Shown one piece after another: positions 33,943 through 44,580 of a stretch of DNA of 64,000 bases. The translations under genes were made by a program, and so were the position numbers. The DNA is from Gigaspora margarita. Its lineage: Eukaryota; Glomeromycota; Glomeromycetes; Diversisporales; Gigasporaceae. The notes under the pieces are model-generated. The model did not search any database. It saw only the letters and a program-made list of their open reading frames with translations, and had not been told where the DNA came from. Numbering within the stretch: position 1 is the stretch's first letter; each line of letters opens with the position of its first letter. The stretch covers positions 2,765 through 66,764 of the forward strand of contig WTPW01000624.1 in assembly GCA_009809945.1 (NCBI GenBank), given 5' to 3'.

Positions 33943-34184
33943 GTCAGTAGAAATAGAACAATTAATGTTTAGTAATTTTTAATTTTTAAATTAAAGTAAC
34001 TTGATAACTACTTAACCAATCTTGATAAATTTTTTAAATTTTAATTTTTAGACTTATTTAGAATTAAAATAAAACAAATTATTAGATTTACTAAAGTAGT
34101 TAACAAGATATTTAATTTTAAAGTTGAGAAAACTTTTATTTAAAAAAAATTTGGCCTATTTCTACTGACTCACCCCATATATAA
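33943..34184. mobile_element. MITE with GGGAGTCAGTAGAAATAG ends
   Basis: GGGAGTCAGTAGAAATAGAA and the inverse CTATTTCTACTGACTCACCC bound about 240 bp of AT-rich sequence with inner inverted repeats. Non-coding. Confidence 0.65.
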
Positions 34185-34389
34185 AGTAATAAATTATAGT
34201 TATATTTTATTTTATTGTTATTTGTTTATTTTTTTTTAAAACTATATTTCAAAATAGTAAAAGAGAAAAAAGCAAAATATAAAAAGAAAATACAAAGAAA
34301 AAGTATTATAGTATAGAACCAATATTGATAGATTTTATATCTTTGAATAAAAATTTACAATTAAACTATATATAACTATTTATAATATA

Positions 34390-34590
34390 GTTAATGGTTT
34401 AAATAGGCATTTCCATAATTGGGTTGTAGGTATGACAGTTAGTATAAAACTTTTGGTCAGAACTTAAATTAGACACCAAAGGTATATATATATATATCTA
34501 GCTTTTTGTACTTTTATCATATAATTCTATAAATAACTGAATAAATCTAAACCTGAAAACAGGTCCTTTGAAAACAAAAATAAAATAATA
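34390..34590 (+). mobile_element. 5'-truncated tRNA-headed retroposon (T3)
   Basis: This matches the last ~200 bp of T2 (GGTTTAAATAG, GTTGGGTTGTAGGTATG, TTAAATTAGACACCAAA). It ends with the hairpin ACCTGAAAACAGGT and an A-rich tail. ATAATATAG occurs on both sides as a short candidate duplication. Truncation at the 5' end fits LINE-type reverse transcription. Confidence 0.7.
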
Positions 34591-34599
34591 TAGATCAAC

Positions 34600-35200
34600 T
34601 AAAAGAGAATGCTTATCTCTTAAACCATTTGTTGTACAAATTTGTACTAAAATTTTTAAAATTTTTTTTATATTAATAATTTAAATATTAATTTTAATAC
34701 ATATGCACTTTATAAATAAAAAATATATATTAAGATATTTTTAATAATTTTGTTAAGAAAATTTTTTAAATTTATTAAAAAATTTAAAAGTAATAAAAGT
34801 TTTTATTTGAATTTTTTGTTATAAATTTTTTATTCTGTCTATTAATTTTTTTTACTTCTAAAACAATTCTTAATTTTTACAAGTTACTAAAGATACTATA
34901 ATAAATGTTATCCTTTATACAAACTATAATTGTATTAAGAACTATAAATTTAAACCCAATATTAATAGAATTCACTAAGAATTAGAAATAATTCTTTTGA
35001 CTAAAAATTTTCTAAATTTGTCTATTTTTAGTTTATAAATAACTTAATTCTTTTTTCTTATAATATAAAATTAAATACTATTATACTATATTCTCATTTT
35101 CAAATATTATCAAAAAAAATTTATTTAAATATATTGAATTTTAAAAAAAAAATAGATTAGAAATATTTTTATAGCATAATTTAGTACAAATTCACACTGA
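34600..35200. other. AT-rich DNA, nothing assigned
   Basis: There are stops in all frames and no repeat boundary that I can define. Confidence 0.4.
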
Positions 35201-35204
35201 ATTT

Positions 35205-36275
35205 CAAAGAGTTTAAGGGATAATATTGATCTATTCCCTCAATATCCTGATTTCTATCCAATATTTAACACTTTATTATCTTACAGTTCATTTGACTCAA
35301 TCTCACAAGAATCTCTTGATGATGATTTTTATCACAATTAGAAAGCTAATTCCAATTAACATACAACTTATTCGTCTGTTTTAGTGAAAGATGAGCCACT
35401 AAGTCAAACTTTGCCTAACGTGAATAATAATACATCCAATACACTATTACAATTTTGGTGCTCTTCCAGTAATCCGATTCATACCTATGTTAACAAAGTA
35501 CAACAAGTGCCATTGAATAGGCAAACTTTCTCAACACCAATATTTCAAATAGCTTACAACAATTCCAACTTTAGTCCCAATACATACCACATATTACGTT
35601 TGAATTTAGTTTTGTCCAAAATAACAATAATTTTAAGGTTCCAAATCTGGCAATGCAGCAACAGATTCCAGAACATATGCTCCAACTGACTCCTCAAATT
35701 AACCAAAACGTAGCTCAGCAGCTTCATCAAATTACACATCTTGGCAGACTTATCTAATGCCAGATTCACTTCAGTCTTATAGTATATCGCAAAATGTAGC
35801 AGTACAAAAAATGTCCCCAAATAATATCGGTCAACACAACCACAGCATGTTATGCCTTACTTTTTTCAGATATGGCAAGAGCACGAAATAATTGTACAAA
35901 ATATGCATAGCAACAAAAGTGCTTGCAAAACACAAAACACATCAATTCAACTACTTGTAACAGATTCATATACCTCAACAAATATAGACTAATCCAAACA
36001 TGGTACCACACAAACTCTGAATATATTGCATGCCAAATTCCATGACAAAAAAACAATAGTTTAGTGATGTAATTCTTGAATCAACAGCAGCAAATGGAAA
36101 AACAGTTGCATCCTGCACAACAACAAATGCCAGATCAAACAAGGCAGCCTGTATTAATATATTCGCAAGATGTAAAAAGAAAATCAAAACAACAAATGTT
36201 AATGTCTTGTAATATGCCTAGACAAATTATACCTCAGCAAATGCCTCAACAGATCCCTCAAAATATGCTGCAATG
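35205..36275 (+). pseudogene. Gln/Asn-rich coding relic, unidentified
   Basis: Successive + strand frames look like one low-complexity protein broken by shifts. They read FDSISQESLDDDFYHN (about 35287), VKDEPLSQTLPNVNNNTSNT (35384), a block with AMQQQIPEHMLQLTPQINQN (35651), then PDSLQSYSISQNVAVQKMSP (35760), and from 36076 MNQQQQMEKQLHPAQQQMPD ending NMLQ at 36272. Gln, Asn, Ser and Pro dominate, as in disordered tails of fungal transcription regulators, but no DNA-binding domain is seen. It could be a spliced gene whose introns I cannot place. Antisense frames over it are shadows. Confidence 0.4.
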
Positions 36276-36564
36276 ACTTTGGCAAAAAACTCCAAGCAGT
36301 GTATAAAATCTGTTCCCAAAAGTATATGAATCTTGTGCACTTTGTACACATAATTTATGTGAACAATTTAGATAGTCGTTAAAAAAAATTCAAAGTCATA
36401 AATGTTGAAAGGATCTTCACATAGTATAGCCAATCAAACTCACACATCTGTGCGGAAATTGGGTTGGAATTAATTAATTTTACTCAATCGTTCAAAATTC
36501 TACTAATAAACACCTATCTCAAGTACTAAATAATTTGCAAATACCCTAATTTTACTATCAAGTA

Positions 36565-36742
36565 CAGTCAAGTCTCGATATAATCGCCAGCTCAGGAAAC
36601 ATGAATCCTGGTAATTATAAAAGGTTGTGACTATTTAAAGATTAAATTTTATATAGTTTTTAATAGTTAGAGATTAAAAATAGTGTGATTATACAAGTAG
36701 TGACTATATCCAGAGCGACTATAATGAGGTACACTATGACTG
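36565..36742. mobile_element. Pogo/Tc1-like MITE with TA target
   Basis: TA flanks both ends (36563-36564, 36743-36744). The ends CAGTCAAGTCTCGATATAAT and an inverse ending ATAATGAGGTACACTATGACTG fit the CAGT...TCGATATAA end seen in pogo/Tigger-type elements. It is 178 bp and non-coding. Confidence 0.7.
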
Positions 36743-36744
36743 TA

Positions 36745-38500
36745 GTTGGCTCATATTACTTAATGCCGGTCTAGTCAGATGCATGTCGACTCTAAATTTT
36801 AGCCAATCTGCTGAATTTGAGTTGCGCAACTATCCACCAAAAATAGAGCTCAGCATCATCAGGTGAGGTTTTGATGAATTTTTCAGGAGTCCAAATTTTT
36901 GGTTGGCTCACGATGTGTAAAATTTTGTCATCCGTTTTTAAATTTTGAACTCACTGTTTGGCGTTTCCTTCTTAGAAGTATGTCTTACCGGTACAAGCTG
37001 TATGACAAAATTGTATCTTTAGCATAATTTATCTCTGTGTTAATTACATTTGCATTAGTAAGTGTGTGAACATTATCAGGTTTGATAATTGTCACAACAA
37101 GAAACATGATATCAACTTTAAATGATGACGTGATAAGAAAATCTGTAAATTGATTAATGAATTTTCACTATATTGAACTCAACTCAGGAAAATTTAATCT
37201 AATTCTAGTCATTTCGGTAATACCATTTATAATTTTTAGTGAACTTTTATTCCTACTTAAAGTTTTCGATCCTACCATTTTGTATAAACTGCTAGAAAAT
37301 AACCAGCTGTATACGCATTCCGATTGCATAGGAAATTATTGCTGCGTCAATTTTCAAGTCATAAATCGATTACCGTTTCTTGTACCGTCACTCATATGGT
37401 GTTAAAAGTCTATACTAGACAATAAAAATAGTATTACTTTAAAACGTATCAACTTTTGATAGAAGCAATATTTTTAAAAAAGCTATTTGGTAATTTTGTA
37501 GAGCTTATTATGAAGAATAAATTACCGATCAGATTTTTAAAATATTGCTTTTATCAAAAGTTATAGCACTTAAAATTAATTTAAAATTGAAACGTAAAGT
37601 AATTTACATATAAAATCATAGTAATCTTTAAGATGCATCAACTTTTTACACAGAAGGTTTTTCAAAAAAAATATTTAGTGAAATTTATAGATCAAATATT
37701 GTTTAATAAAGCTATCTTTGTTGTTTGAAAATTTTATAGCGATTTAAAAAATTGAAACATTCTAGTATACGTAGCTCCATATGGTACCATGGTTTATTCT
37801 TGACAAAATTCAATATCAAAATTCCGACAAACAATTAGTCCCGAAAATTCATAATTCTGAAAGTTTGATTATAATTATCATGTCTTCCTGAAATATGTCT
37901 TAACTCTCGTCTAGTTACCCTGTAAAAACTTTTTTCCGAATATTTCCGTTATTTCTTCATACTTTTATAAATACTCCGTGAATATACATGATCGACAAAA
38001 TCTTGACAAGCTGAATAGTCTCCATGATTTAAGGAACATTTATGGAAAAATTATCCGGTAAACTCATATGATCATGAAATTATTTCTTCTTGTTATTTTT
38101 TTCATGTGTTACGATGTAAACTTGTTTATTTAAATTAAAACTCAGCCGACAACTCCCTACCAATCATGATCATAAATTGCCGGATAACACCAACAGTTAA
38201 TTTGGCAAATGATTAGCTACACGTGTCGCAGAGCGGCACGTGATCATTTGCCAAATTACTGTTATTCGACAATTTTAGCCCAATATTGTATACATCATGG
38301 AATAAAAAACACGGATCGACTTTTTTTATAATAATTTGGCGGAATCACAAACCTTCAATATTTTAAAGGCATGCTTCTCGATGAAATATTTCTGTATTCG
38401 GAAGATAAAAAAAATTGTCAGGATTTTGACGGTGAAATTATAAGCTGTCATGTTTTTTTGGTCAGGATTATGGTATCAGGATTTTTTGATAAACCTTTGA
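36745..38500. other. Repeat-poor intergenic DNA
   Basis: This has a more even base composition than the rest of the window. A + strand frame at 37157-37402 (82 codons, hydrophobic start MNFHYIELNSGKFNLILVIS) has no recognisable domain and may be chance. An imperfect foldback lies at 37430-37580 (CAACTTTTGATAGAAGCAAT and its inverse). A GC-tipped hairpin lies at 38180-38270 (ACACGTGTCGCAGAGCGGCACGTG as near-palindromic tip). Confidence 0.4.
38180..38270. repeat. GC-tipped hairpin
   Basis: AACAGTTAATTTGGCAAATG is inverted as CATTTGCCAAATTACTGTT around the near-palindromic tip CACGTGTCGCAGAGCGGCACGTG. It resembles 25346-25475, which also has AACAGTAAATTT in its arms. Confidence 0.6.
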
Positions 38501-38547
38501 CAAATTAAGTGAACATAGATAGTGTTGTCTTTTTTCTGATTTATATA

Positions 38548-38688
38548 ACAGAAATAATCGTAATGAATTACCAGAAATTGAACTTAATGCATCTGAATTA
38601 AGAAATCGTGAAGAAATTTATCATATGGCCATATGCGAAGAATCGCTAGCAAATTTATTGCGGTTTGCGAAAATATGTGAAATTTGCT
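38548..38688 (+). pseudogene. Unidentified exon-like frame
   Basis: After an acceptor-like TATATAACAG, a 47-codon frame reads RNNRNELPEIELNASELRNR, then EEIYHMAICEESLANLLRFA and KICEIC before TGA. Composition (Glu, Leu, Asn) is coding-like and much less AT-biased than its flanks, but no upstream exon was found. A last exon of a small gene, or a relic. Confidence 0.3.
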
Positions 38689-39222
38689 GATCAAAAAAAA
38701 AAAATTTTTCATAGAAATGCTGTAGAAGTTGTAGATTCATTATTTTGTAACATAACTTTTGTAAGAATATTATTTGTTCATTAATCATTTTGCAAAAAAT
38801 TTGACTATTGTTTCTTTTTTAGGCCGATAAAATTTACTGCTACATTATGAGTGAAAAGAAATTTAAGAGTTGTATAAATTCAATCTCATAAGAACTGTTA
38901 CATGATTTTAGTGAATTAATTTGTTTATTACTGAAAGGATCATGAAATTTCAATAAGTTTTAGATACTTTGTGCATTCAAAACTTGTTCCGGGATATAAT
39001 TTTTGATTATTAGAAAAGTTTTTTTTTTTAAAAAAAAAAATATATGTATACTATATAAATATATATATATATATGTCTTTATATAAATATTAGTTGCGTC
39101 ATCAGAAGTATGTGGTACAGATCAGTATAGTTATGTTCCGCGTCATTTCTGTCATGTGTTATTTAGAATCGGTATCCATTTGCCAATTAATAAAAAAAAA
39201 AAGCAAGCGAAAAAAATTTAGA

Positions 39223-39258
39223 TAATAATAACAATAATAATAATAATAATAAAGTAAA
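39223..39258. repeat. (AAT)n microsatellite
   Basis: A run of ATAATAATAACAATAATAAT type. An (AT)n run lies nearby at about 39040-39075. Confidence 0.8.
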
Positions 39259-39355
39259 AAAATTTTAAAAATTAAAAAATAAATAAAAATAATAAATAAA
39301 AAGCGAATAAAATGAATTAATATATGCTCGCCTAAATATTAAATGCTAGCTAATT

Positions 39356-39912
39356 TCATACATTAAAAGAATACATTCGAATATTCATATATGTTTTAAA
39401 CAGTGTAATTAATAGTTTTTGTATTCCTCGTGTAGAACACACCCGCATTTGTTTTTCGGCAACGGCAGGAATTTGATTGAGTGCCTTGTCTAAACCGAAT
39501 CTAATAAGAAGATAATTACTACAATTTTTTTCTTTTTTTTTAAAAAAAAAAAAAAATTTACCTTTTTCCAGGTTTTTCATGACTATCATGCTCAGCCTGG
39601 TGGGTAGCACAGATTATTTCCGACATAACAAACTTCATCTCCAAGATATTCCTATCTTGTTTAGACACGTGCAATTCTTCTGTTATTCTAATACAAAGAA
39701 CCTTAAAGGTACGTTTTTTTAGTATATTTTAGACATTCATCATAGCGAATTTCACGAGTCACGAAGTCATATCCTTGCGAATCAATAAGTGTTGAAGAAG
39801 TACAAGGCGATAAAGATCGATTCGCATATAATGAATAAAAAAAAATGAAGCATGAAACAATAAAGGAATTATCTTTATAAACATCAATAAAAAGGATCAG
39901 TGCAAATATCAA
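39356..39912 (-). CDS. Possible three-exon minus-strand gene, unidentified
   Basis: Exon 1 would start at the ATG ending at 39912 (hydrophobic MIFALILFIDVYKDNSFIVS, then CFIFFYSLYANRSL) and run to TFVT-coding bases near 39755. A weak GTGAAA donor and an AATAACAG acceptor remove ~76 bp. Exon 2 (minus strand, to about 39560) is open as ELHVSKQDRNILEMKFVMSE, then IICATHQAEHDSHEKPGK. A GTAAAT donor and TTATTAG acceptor lead in phase to exon 3, reading RFGLDKALNQIPAVAEKQMR and ending at 39356. All three frames join without a stop, giving about 150 residues. The family is unknown. The N-terminal hydrophobic stretch could be a signal anchor. It may also be a relic or partly chance. Confidence 0.35.
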
Positions 39913-39949
39913 TGCAATTATTAAGAATGATTATTATCATCATTGATAA

Positions 39950-41220
39950 AATGTGCAATTTTTATTGTCGTTATTAATAAATTATATAATACGTAATTAT
40001 TATCAGTATTTCTGCATCCGAGTTTGATGCCATTTCAAGATCGCCGGAATCGACATAAATTTAAAATGACGCAGATCCTGGTATATAGATATTAGCGTTA
40101 GGGTAAGAATTGTAGGTGATCAGTATAGGTTTTAAAAATCAGCCTATTATACTGATCTACTATAATTTCAGTATAAAGATAACCAAATGGGATGTAAAAC
40201 GCCCAATCAAAAAGCGTTAAAACATAATAACTTGATTATATTGCTATATTAGTTTATTTTGGATATAAACATGATTTATAGGTTGATAGATAGACATAAA
40301 ACTACGACTACAAGAATCGCTGAGAAATTAGACAAACAAAATTTACGAAAAATGTAAAAATCTGGAAACCAATCATCTAAATCTTTGGTGTAATATAATT
40401 TTCTTAATATTTGCTATGTATTCACTATTTTTATTGATCTTATCTTTTTGTTTTTATCTATTGTGAGCAATTGTTCTTGCACTTGCACTTATTCTTGCGG
40501 TTGTTCTTGAACTGAGACAATTATACAAAACGCTTTCAAATTCGTGAAACATTTGATTGTCTTTTTAGCCAAAAATAAATTGTATATACTTAATTAGTTG
40601 AATTGATATTTACTTGTAAGCTATGAAAGTAAGCGATGCAGTTGTATCTTTTCAAATTAATATTCAATAGCATTATGTTTAGGATAATTGTTTTTGTTTT
40701 TTATATTTGTTGTCATTTTTGAATTCACGTTAATATTTAATCATTAGGGCAACCTTGTTGTTCCTCAGGTATCATTGGGCTAATCTTTTCTTTTAATATC
40801 AACTCTTACAACCTTTTATTCAATCATATACATTCTTTTTAGAGGACTTCAAAACAATAATTATTAATTAGTCTACTCTTGTAAATTAGTATTTATGAAT
40901 TCGTGTTTAACTCTATACTGCTTCGAAAATTAAAATTCCTTGTTTGGAGCTGTTGACCCGGCCGGATTATCATCAATTTAACATCTTACCTTTTCTAATC
41001 AATTCATATTATTTGAGTGCAGCACAAGGAAAGCTTGTAATTAAAAATTAACATTATCATTTATATGTTCAATAAAGTAAATGATCTCCGATTCTTTAGA
41101 TGTGCTTAATCACATAGATGCCGTTTATGATCAATTTGCTATATCAATCTATTATGTTCGGTATAAAAATATTGCCAAATATGCGCAAAATAAAGCGGTT
41201 ATGATGGGAAAATAAGGGTA
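39950..41220. other. Repeat-poor upstream region of the subtilase gene
   Basis: No gene was seen. About 40445-40530 holds a short imperfect repeat (GTTCTTGCACTTGCACTTATTC, GGTTGTTCTTG). The rest is unassigned. Confidence 0.4.
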
Positions 41221-41224
41221 AATC

Positions 41225-41258
41225 ATCCTATTTATACTTAAAGAAATATAAAGTACCT
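41225..41258 (+). promoter_or_regulatory. Possible TATA region of the subtilase gene
   Basis: CTATTTATACTTAAAGAAATATAAAG lies 110-145 bp before the chosen ATG. Such motifs are common in AT-rich DNA, so this is only positional support. Confidence 0.25.
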
Positions 41259-41368
41259 TGTGTGAAGACTGTTCACTTAAAATATTTTTTTATACCTTGA
41301 AAATTTTTTCTGCTCATAAATTTTCTAACATTTCTTGCCTTGTCTTTTTTATTCTCTTTTATTCAAAG

Positions 41369-43421
41369 ATGTTAAATATTTACAAGGTTATCCTGTTTTT
41401 CACTATAATCTGTTTAATTGTAATACCTATTTACTCAGAAAATTTTAATTGCTCAATCACGAAAGCAGAAGCCACTAGCATCACAACTGAAAAATTTATC
41501 GTAATTCTCGATAAAAATGCTGCGAATAATCATTTTAATATGTTGAGCACATGCTTAGAAAAAAAAGTTAATAATTTTGACCCTTTTGCTATTTCCCAAG
41601 AAGAGCCCAATAAGGATGAGAATGAAGTGCTAGTTTTTTATTTTGATAGTTTTACGGCATATTTAGCGACTTTGATTCTGATTTTGCTATGAATAAGTTG
41701 AAGAAAGTTGAAGGTGTTCAACTCGTAGAAAAATCTTTTAAAATTTACTTGACTAGGTCTATGACTACGCCTACACTTGAGAAAAACAATCTTACTAAAA
41801 GCAATACATCTTTATATGTGAGTAATAATTGTAGCCTAAATAATTTTTTATGAATTGGAAATTCTATATGAATGATAAAATGAACTTCTAAACTTTGTGC
41901 ATTTATAGAATTTAGATCGTATCGATACTGGTAAGAGGAAATATGATGGATTTTATACATATCCAACTAATGCTGGTCGGGCTGTGAATGCCTATGTTAT
42001 GGACACGTAATATCTCCTAATTCAAACCTATTATATTTATATGAATGCAGTCAAATGAAATCTTGTAAGTTAATATTGTATCAGACTTAGCCTCTTAAAA
42101 ATTGACATATCTGTAAGATCAAATGTTCTGATAAAATGTTATGCAGTATACTCCGAAAAGACTAAACAAGTCTGCTATACTGAAATCTTAAATTACTATG
42201 CTTACAGGTTTCATCTGACATATTCAAACATTAATAATAAATTAATTTATAATATAACAATTTTAGAGGGATACGAATGACACACCATGAATTTAAAGGT
42301 AGAATTAAACTTGGAGGTGTTTTCTGTAATAAATGTGCAAACGGTAATGATGAGTTTGGGTTTGTAATCATTTTAATAAAACGATTACTTCTATATACAT
42401 ATACATTATATAGATATATGATCTAACTTTTTTTTAATTATTAAAAAGCCATGGGACTCATGTTGCTGGTATAGTAAGTTTTATATATAGTATATAAATT
42501 CAGCAATTGAATCTTTTGAAAAATTACTAACATATAAATGTACAATTATTTTAATTATTTTAAATATAGATTGCAGGTAAGTATAGTATCTATGCATTTT
42601 TAGATTATTTGATGGCTATCACCATGTCAGCTATTTAAATTTCATGTCTTTTTTATTGATCACACTTAGGAACAACATATGGTGTTGCAAAATTAGCAAA
42701 CATCATCAATGTGAGAATCATGGGTAAGCATGGAGGTGATCTTCTTGCAGCTACAAAGGGAATAAATTATGTGATTAATGCTCATAAAAATGCTACAAAT
42801 AAAAATAGTATCATCAAGTAAATATTTTCATAAATAACTTGTAGTAATTTATTGAATCTAGTAATTAATCAAATCATTATTATTTTAGCATGTCTTTTAC
42901 TACTACAAACTATTCTGATGCTCTTGCTGCACTAGTTAAAGAATGTACTGATAATGGTATTCACGTTGTAGCCGCAGCTGGCAATGATCATAAAGATGCA
43001 TGCTTGGTAACTCCAGCTGCTGTTCCTTCAGCTATTACAGTTGCTGCTTCTGATAAATTGGATAAAAGGGCTAACTTTTCAAATTATGGACCATGTGTTG
43101 ATATTTATGCCCCAGGTTTGGATGATAAAGATTTAATTATGCTTAAAATATATATCTTTAATCTCAGTTCTATTAATTTATATTTGAAATATAGGTGTAA
43201 AAATTTTATCAGCTTTTACATCCAATGATAATGATAGTGCGATCCATGATGGAACAAGCATGTCTACTCCTCATGTTGTAGGCACAGTAGCACTTTATAT
43301 TTCAACTTATGGCAACCTACCTCCATCAAACATGTCTGATGCAATTATTTCATTAGCAACTAAAAATATTATTAAAAATCCTAATAGCACTGTTAGCTAC
43401 TTTTTGCGTGTACCTCATTAA
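41369..43421 (+). CDS. Secreted subtilisin-like serine protease (S8A, proteinase-K type), 8 exons, frame break in exon 1
   Basis: Predicted exons are 41369-41817, 41909-42006, 42267-42359, 42449-42473, 42570-42576, 42670-42817, 42889-43115 and 43195-43421. All introns are GT-AG (71-96 bp, one of 260) and phases agree. The start ATG is chosen for its signal peptide ([20 protein letters not shown]), although the frame is open from 41258. An I9-type propeptide follows ([21 protein letters not shown]). Catalytic Asp is in AYVMDTGI (exons 2-3), His in GHGTHVAG (exons 3-4), the oxyanion Asn in AAAGND (exon 7) and Ser in GTSMSTPHV (exon 8). Length would be about 424 residues. The frame breaks at a T4 run (41650-41653), where one more T would restore continuity; this is either a sequence error or real inactivation. 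Secreted endopeptidases of this family are numerous in mycorrhizal fungi; the substrate is unknown. Confidence 0.9.
42449..42473 (+). other. 25-nt microexon carrying the catalytic His
   Basis: Bounded by an AAAAAG acceptor and a GTAAGT donor, it completes GHGTHVAGI. It is part of the subtilase gene. Confidence 0.85.
42570..42576 (+). other. 7-nt microexon ATTGCAG
   Basis: It sits between AATATAG and GTAAGT and supplies Ile-Ala-Gly, which the family has between HGTHVAG and TTYGVAK. Skipping it would shift the frame and delete a conserved turn. Confidence 0.8.
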
Positions 43422-43429
43422 CAAAATTT

Positions 43430-43700
43430 TTGCTTTACAATTAATTTATTAATTATTAATTTATTGTAATGATGGATTTTATACTGGTTATTAATATCCA
43501 CCACTATTGTTATACTTCTTTCTATTAAAATTTAAGGCTAGGGTACAGTTAGAGACTAAGATAGTCCAAATGTTAAATTGCATAGGGGGTTATTAACATT
43601 GTACTTAGTCTTTCTACTCTAACCTTAATTAAGTTTTTGAGATATAGCGCCCCATTGTTGAACACCCTTTTATAATTTTATATATTTTAATTTATCTGTT
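43430..43700. other. 3' flank of the subtilase gene
   Basis: It is AT-rich with ATTTATTAATTATTAATTTATTG just after the stop. A weak inverted pair (AAGGCTAGGGTACAGTTAGA at 43534 and its near-inverse ending 43636) may be a small MITE. Confidence 0.35.
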
Positions 43701-43705
43701 ATTAA

Positions 43706-44580
43706 TTGATTAATTTTTATGAATTAATATTAATTAAATTTAAAATAATATTTTATATTATTAACCACGAACTTAAAGATTTTTGGACACCACTATATTA
43801 TGTGATGGTAAAATTTGATAGTGATGCTACAGTACTAGAGAAGATTCATATCTGGATATTTTTGTATGGGTGTATTGTGTCACACTTATATATCTATATT
43901 TTTTTGGCAATATTTTTCATCTGTATTTATATTGTATCAGTATACTGTTGCCTCTCAAAATCGACCCTGTCAAAATCAATAACCTATCAAGCCTAAAACC
44001 AAGTCTGTTTCTGCAATATAAATCTAATAGCTCACAATGACTTCAAATCTGATAACTTTTCAATGCTGATACAAAATTATGTTCTGTTTTGAGAGATTCA
44101 ATAATATTTACCTAGTTTATATATATCATATATTCTTCACAAGCTGAATCTAATAATTAATAAATAAGCTTAAATCACATTTTCTTTTGGCATTAAACTA
44201 TACTTTCATTATTCGGGTTTATTAACTTTTAATATTTTATCTATGTACTTTTTTTATTCAATTATTTTTTTTTATCTCCAAATAAATTCTATATTACACA
44301 CTATATCATTTATCTATCATTTTGTCTAACAAACCCATCAAGTCAACTGATCACAAATCTGGAGTGCCCATAAGGACACTTTCAGATGGTTTATTACATG
44401 TATGTACTATCTATAAGACTTGTAGATTGTTGGAGAATGTTCTAGTAATAATGATGTGAAATTTTTAATTTTTTTCAAATTTCCTGTGCATGAAAAAAAT
44501 TCAGAATCTCTTATGAATTTTCAGAATATTTCATAATCTACTAAAAATTTTGGTGTTAATATTATAAATACATATAAAAA
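43706..44580. other. AT-rich DNA with one unconvincing frame
   Basis: A + frame at 43706-43993 contains HELKDFWTPLYYVMVKFDSD and a hydrophobic tail. I do not recognise it, and its ends are very AT-rich. No other feature was seen. Confidence 0.25.

Noticed and set aside
41258..41368. Upstream start at 41258 for the subtilase
   Set aside because: It would place 37 residues before a clear signal peptide; the ATG at 41369 begins directly with the hydrophobic leader.
41618..41648. A 23-nt intron that would repair exon 1
   Set aside because: GTGCTAG...GATAG would restore the frame but is too short for a fungal spliceosomal intron, and it would remove residues that align with the propeptide.
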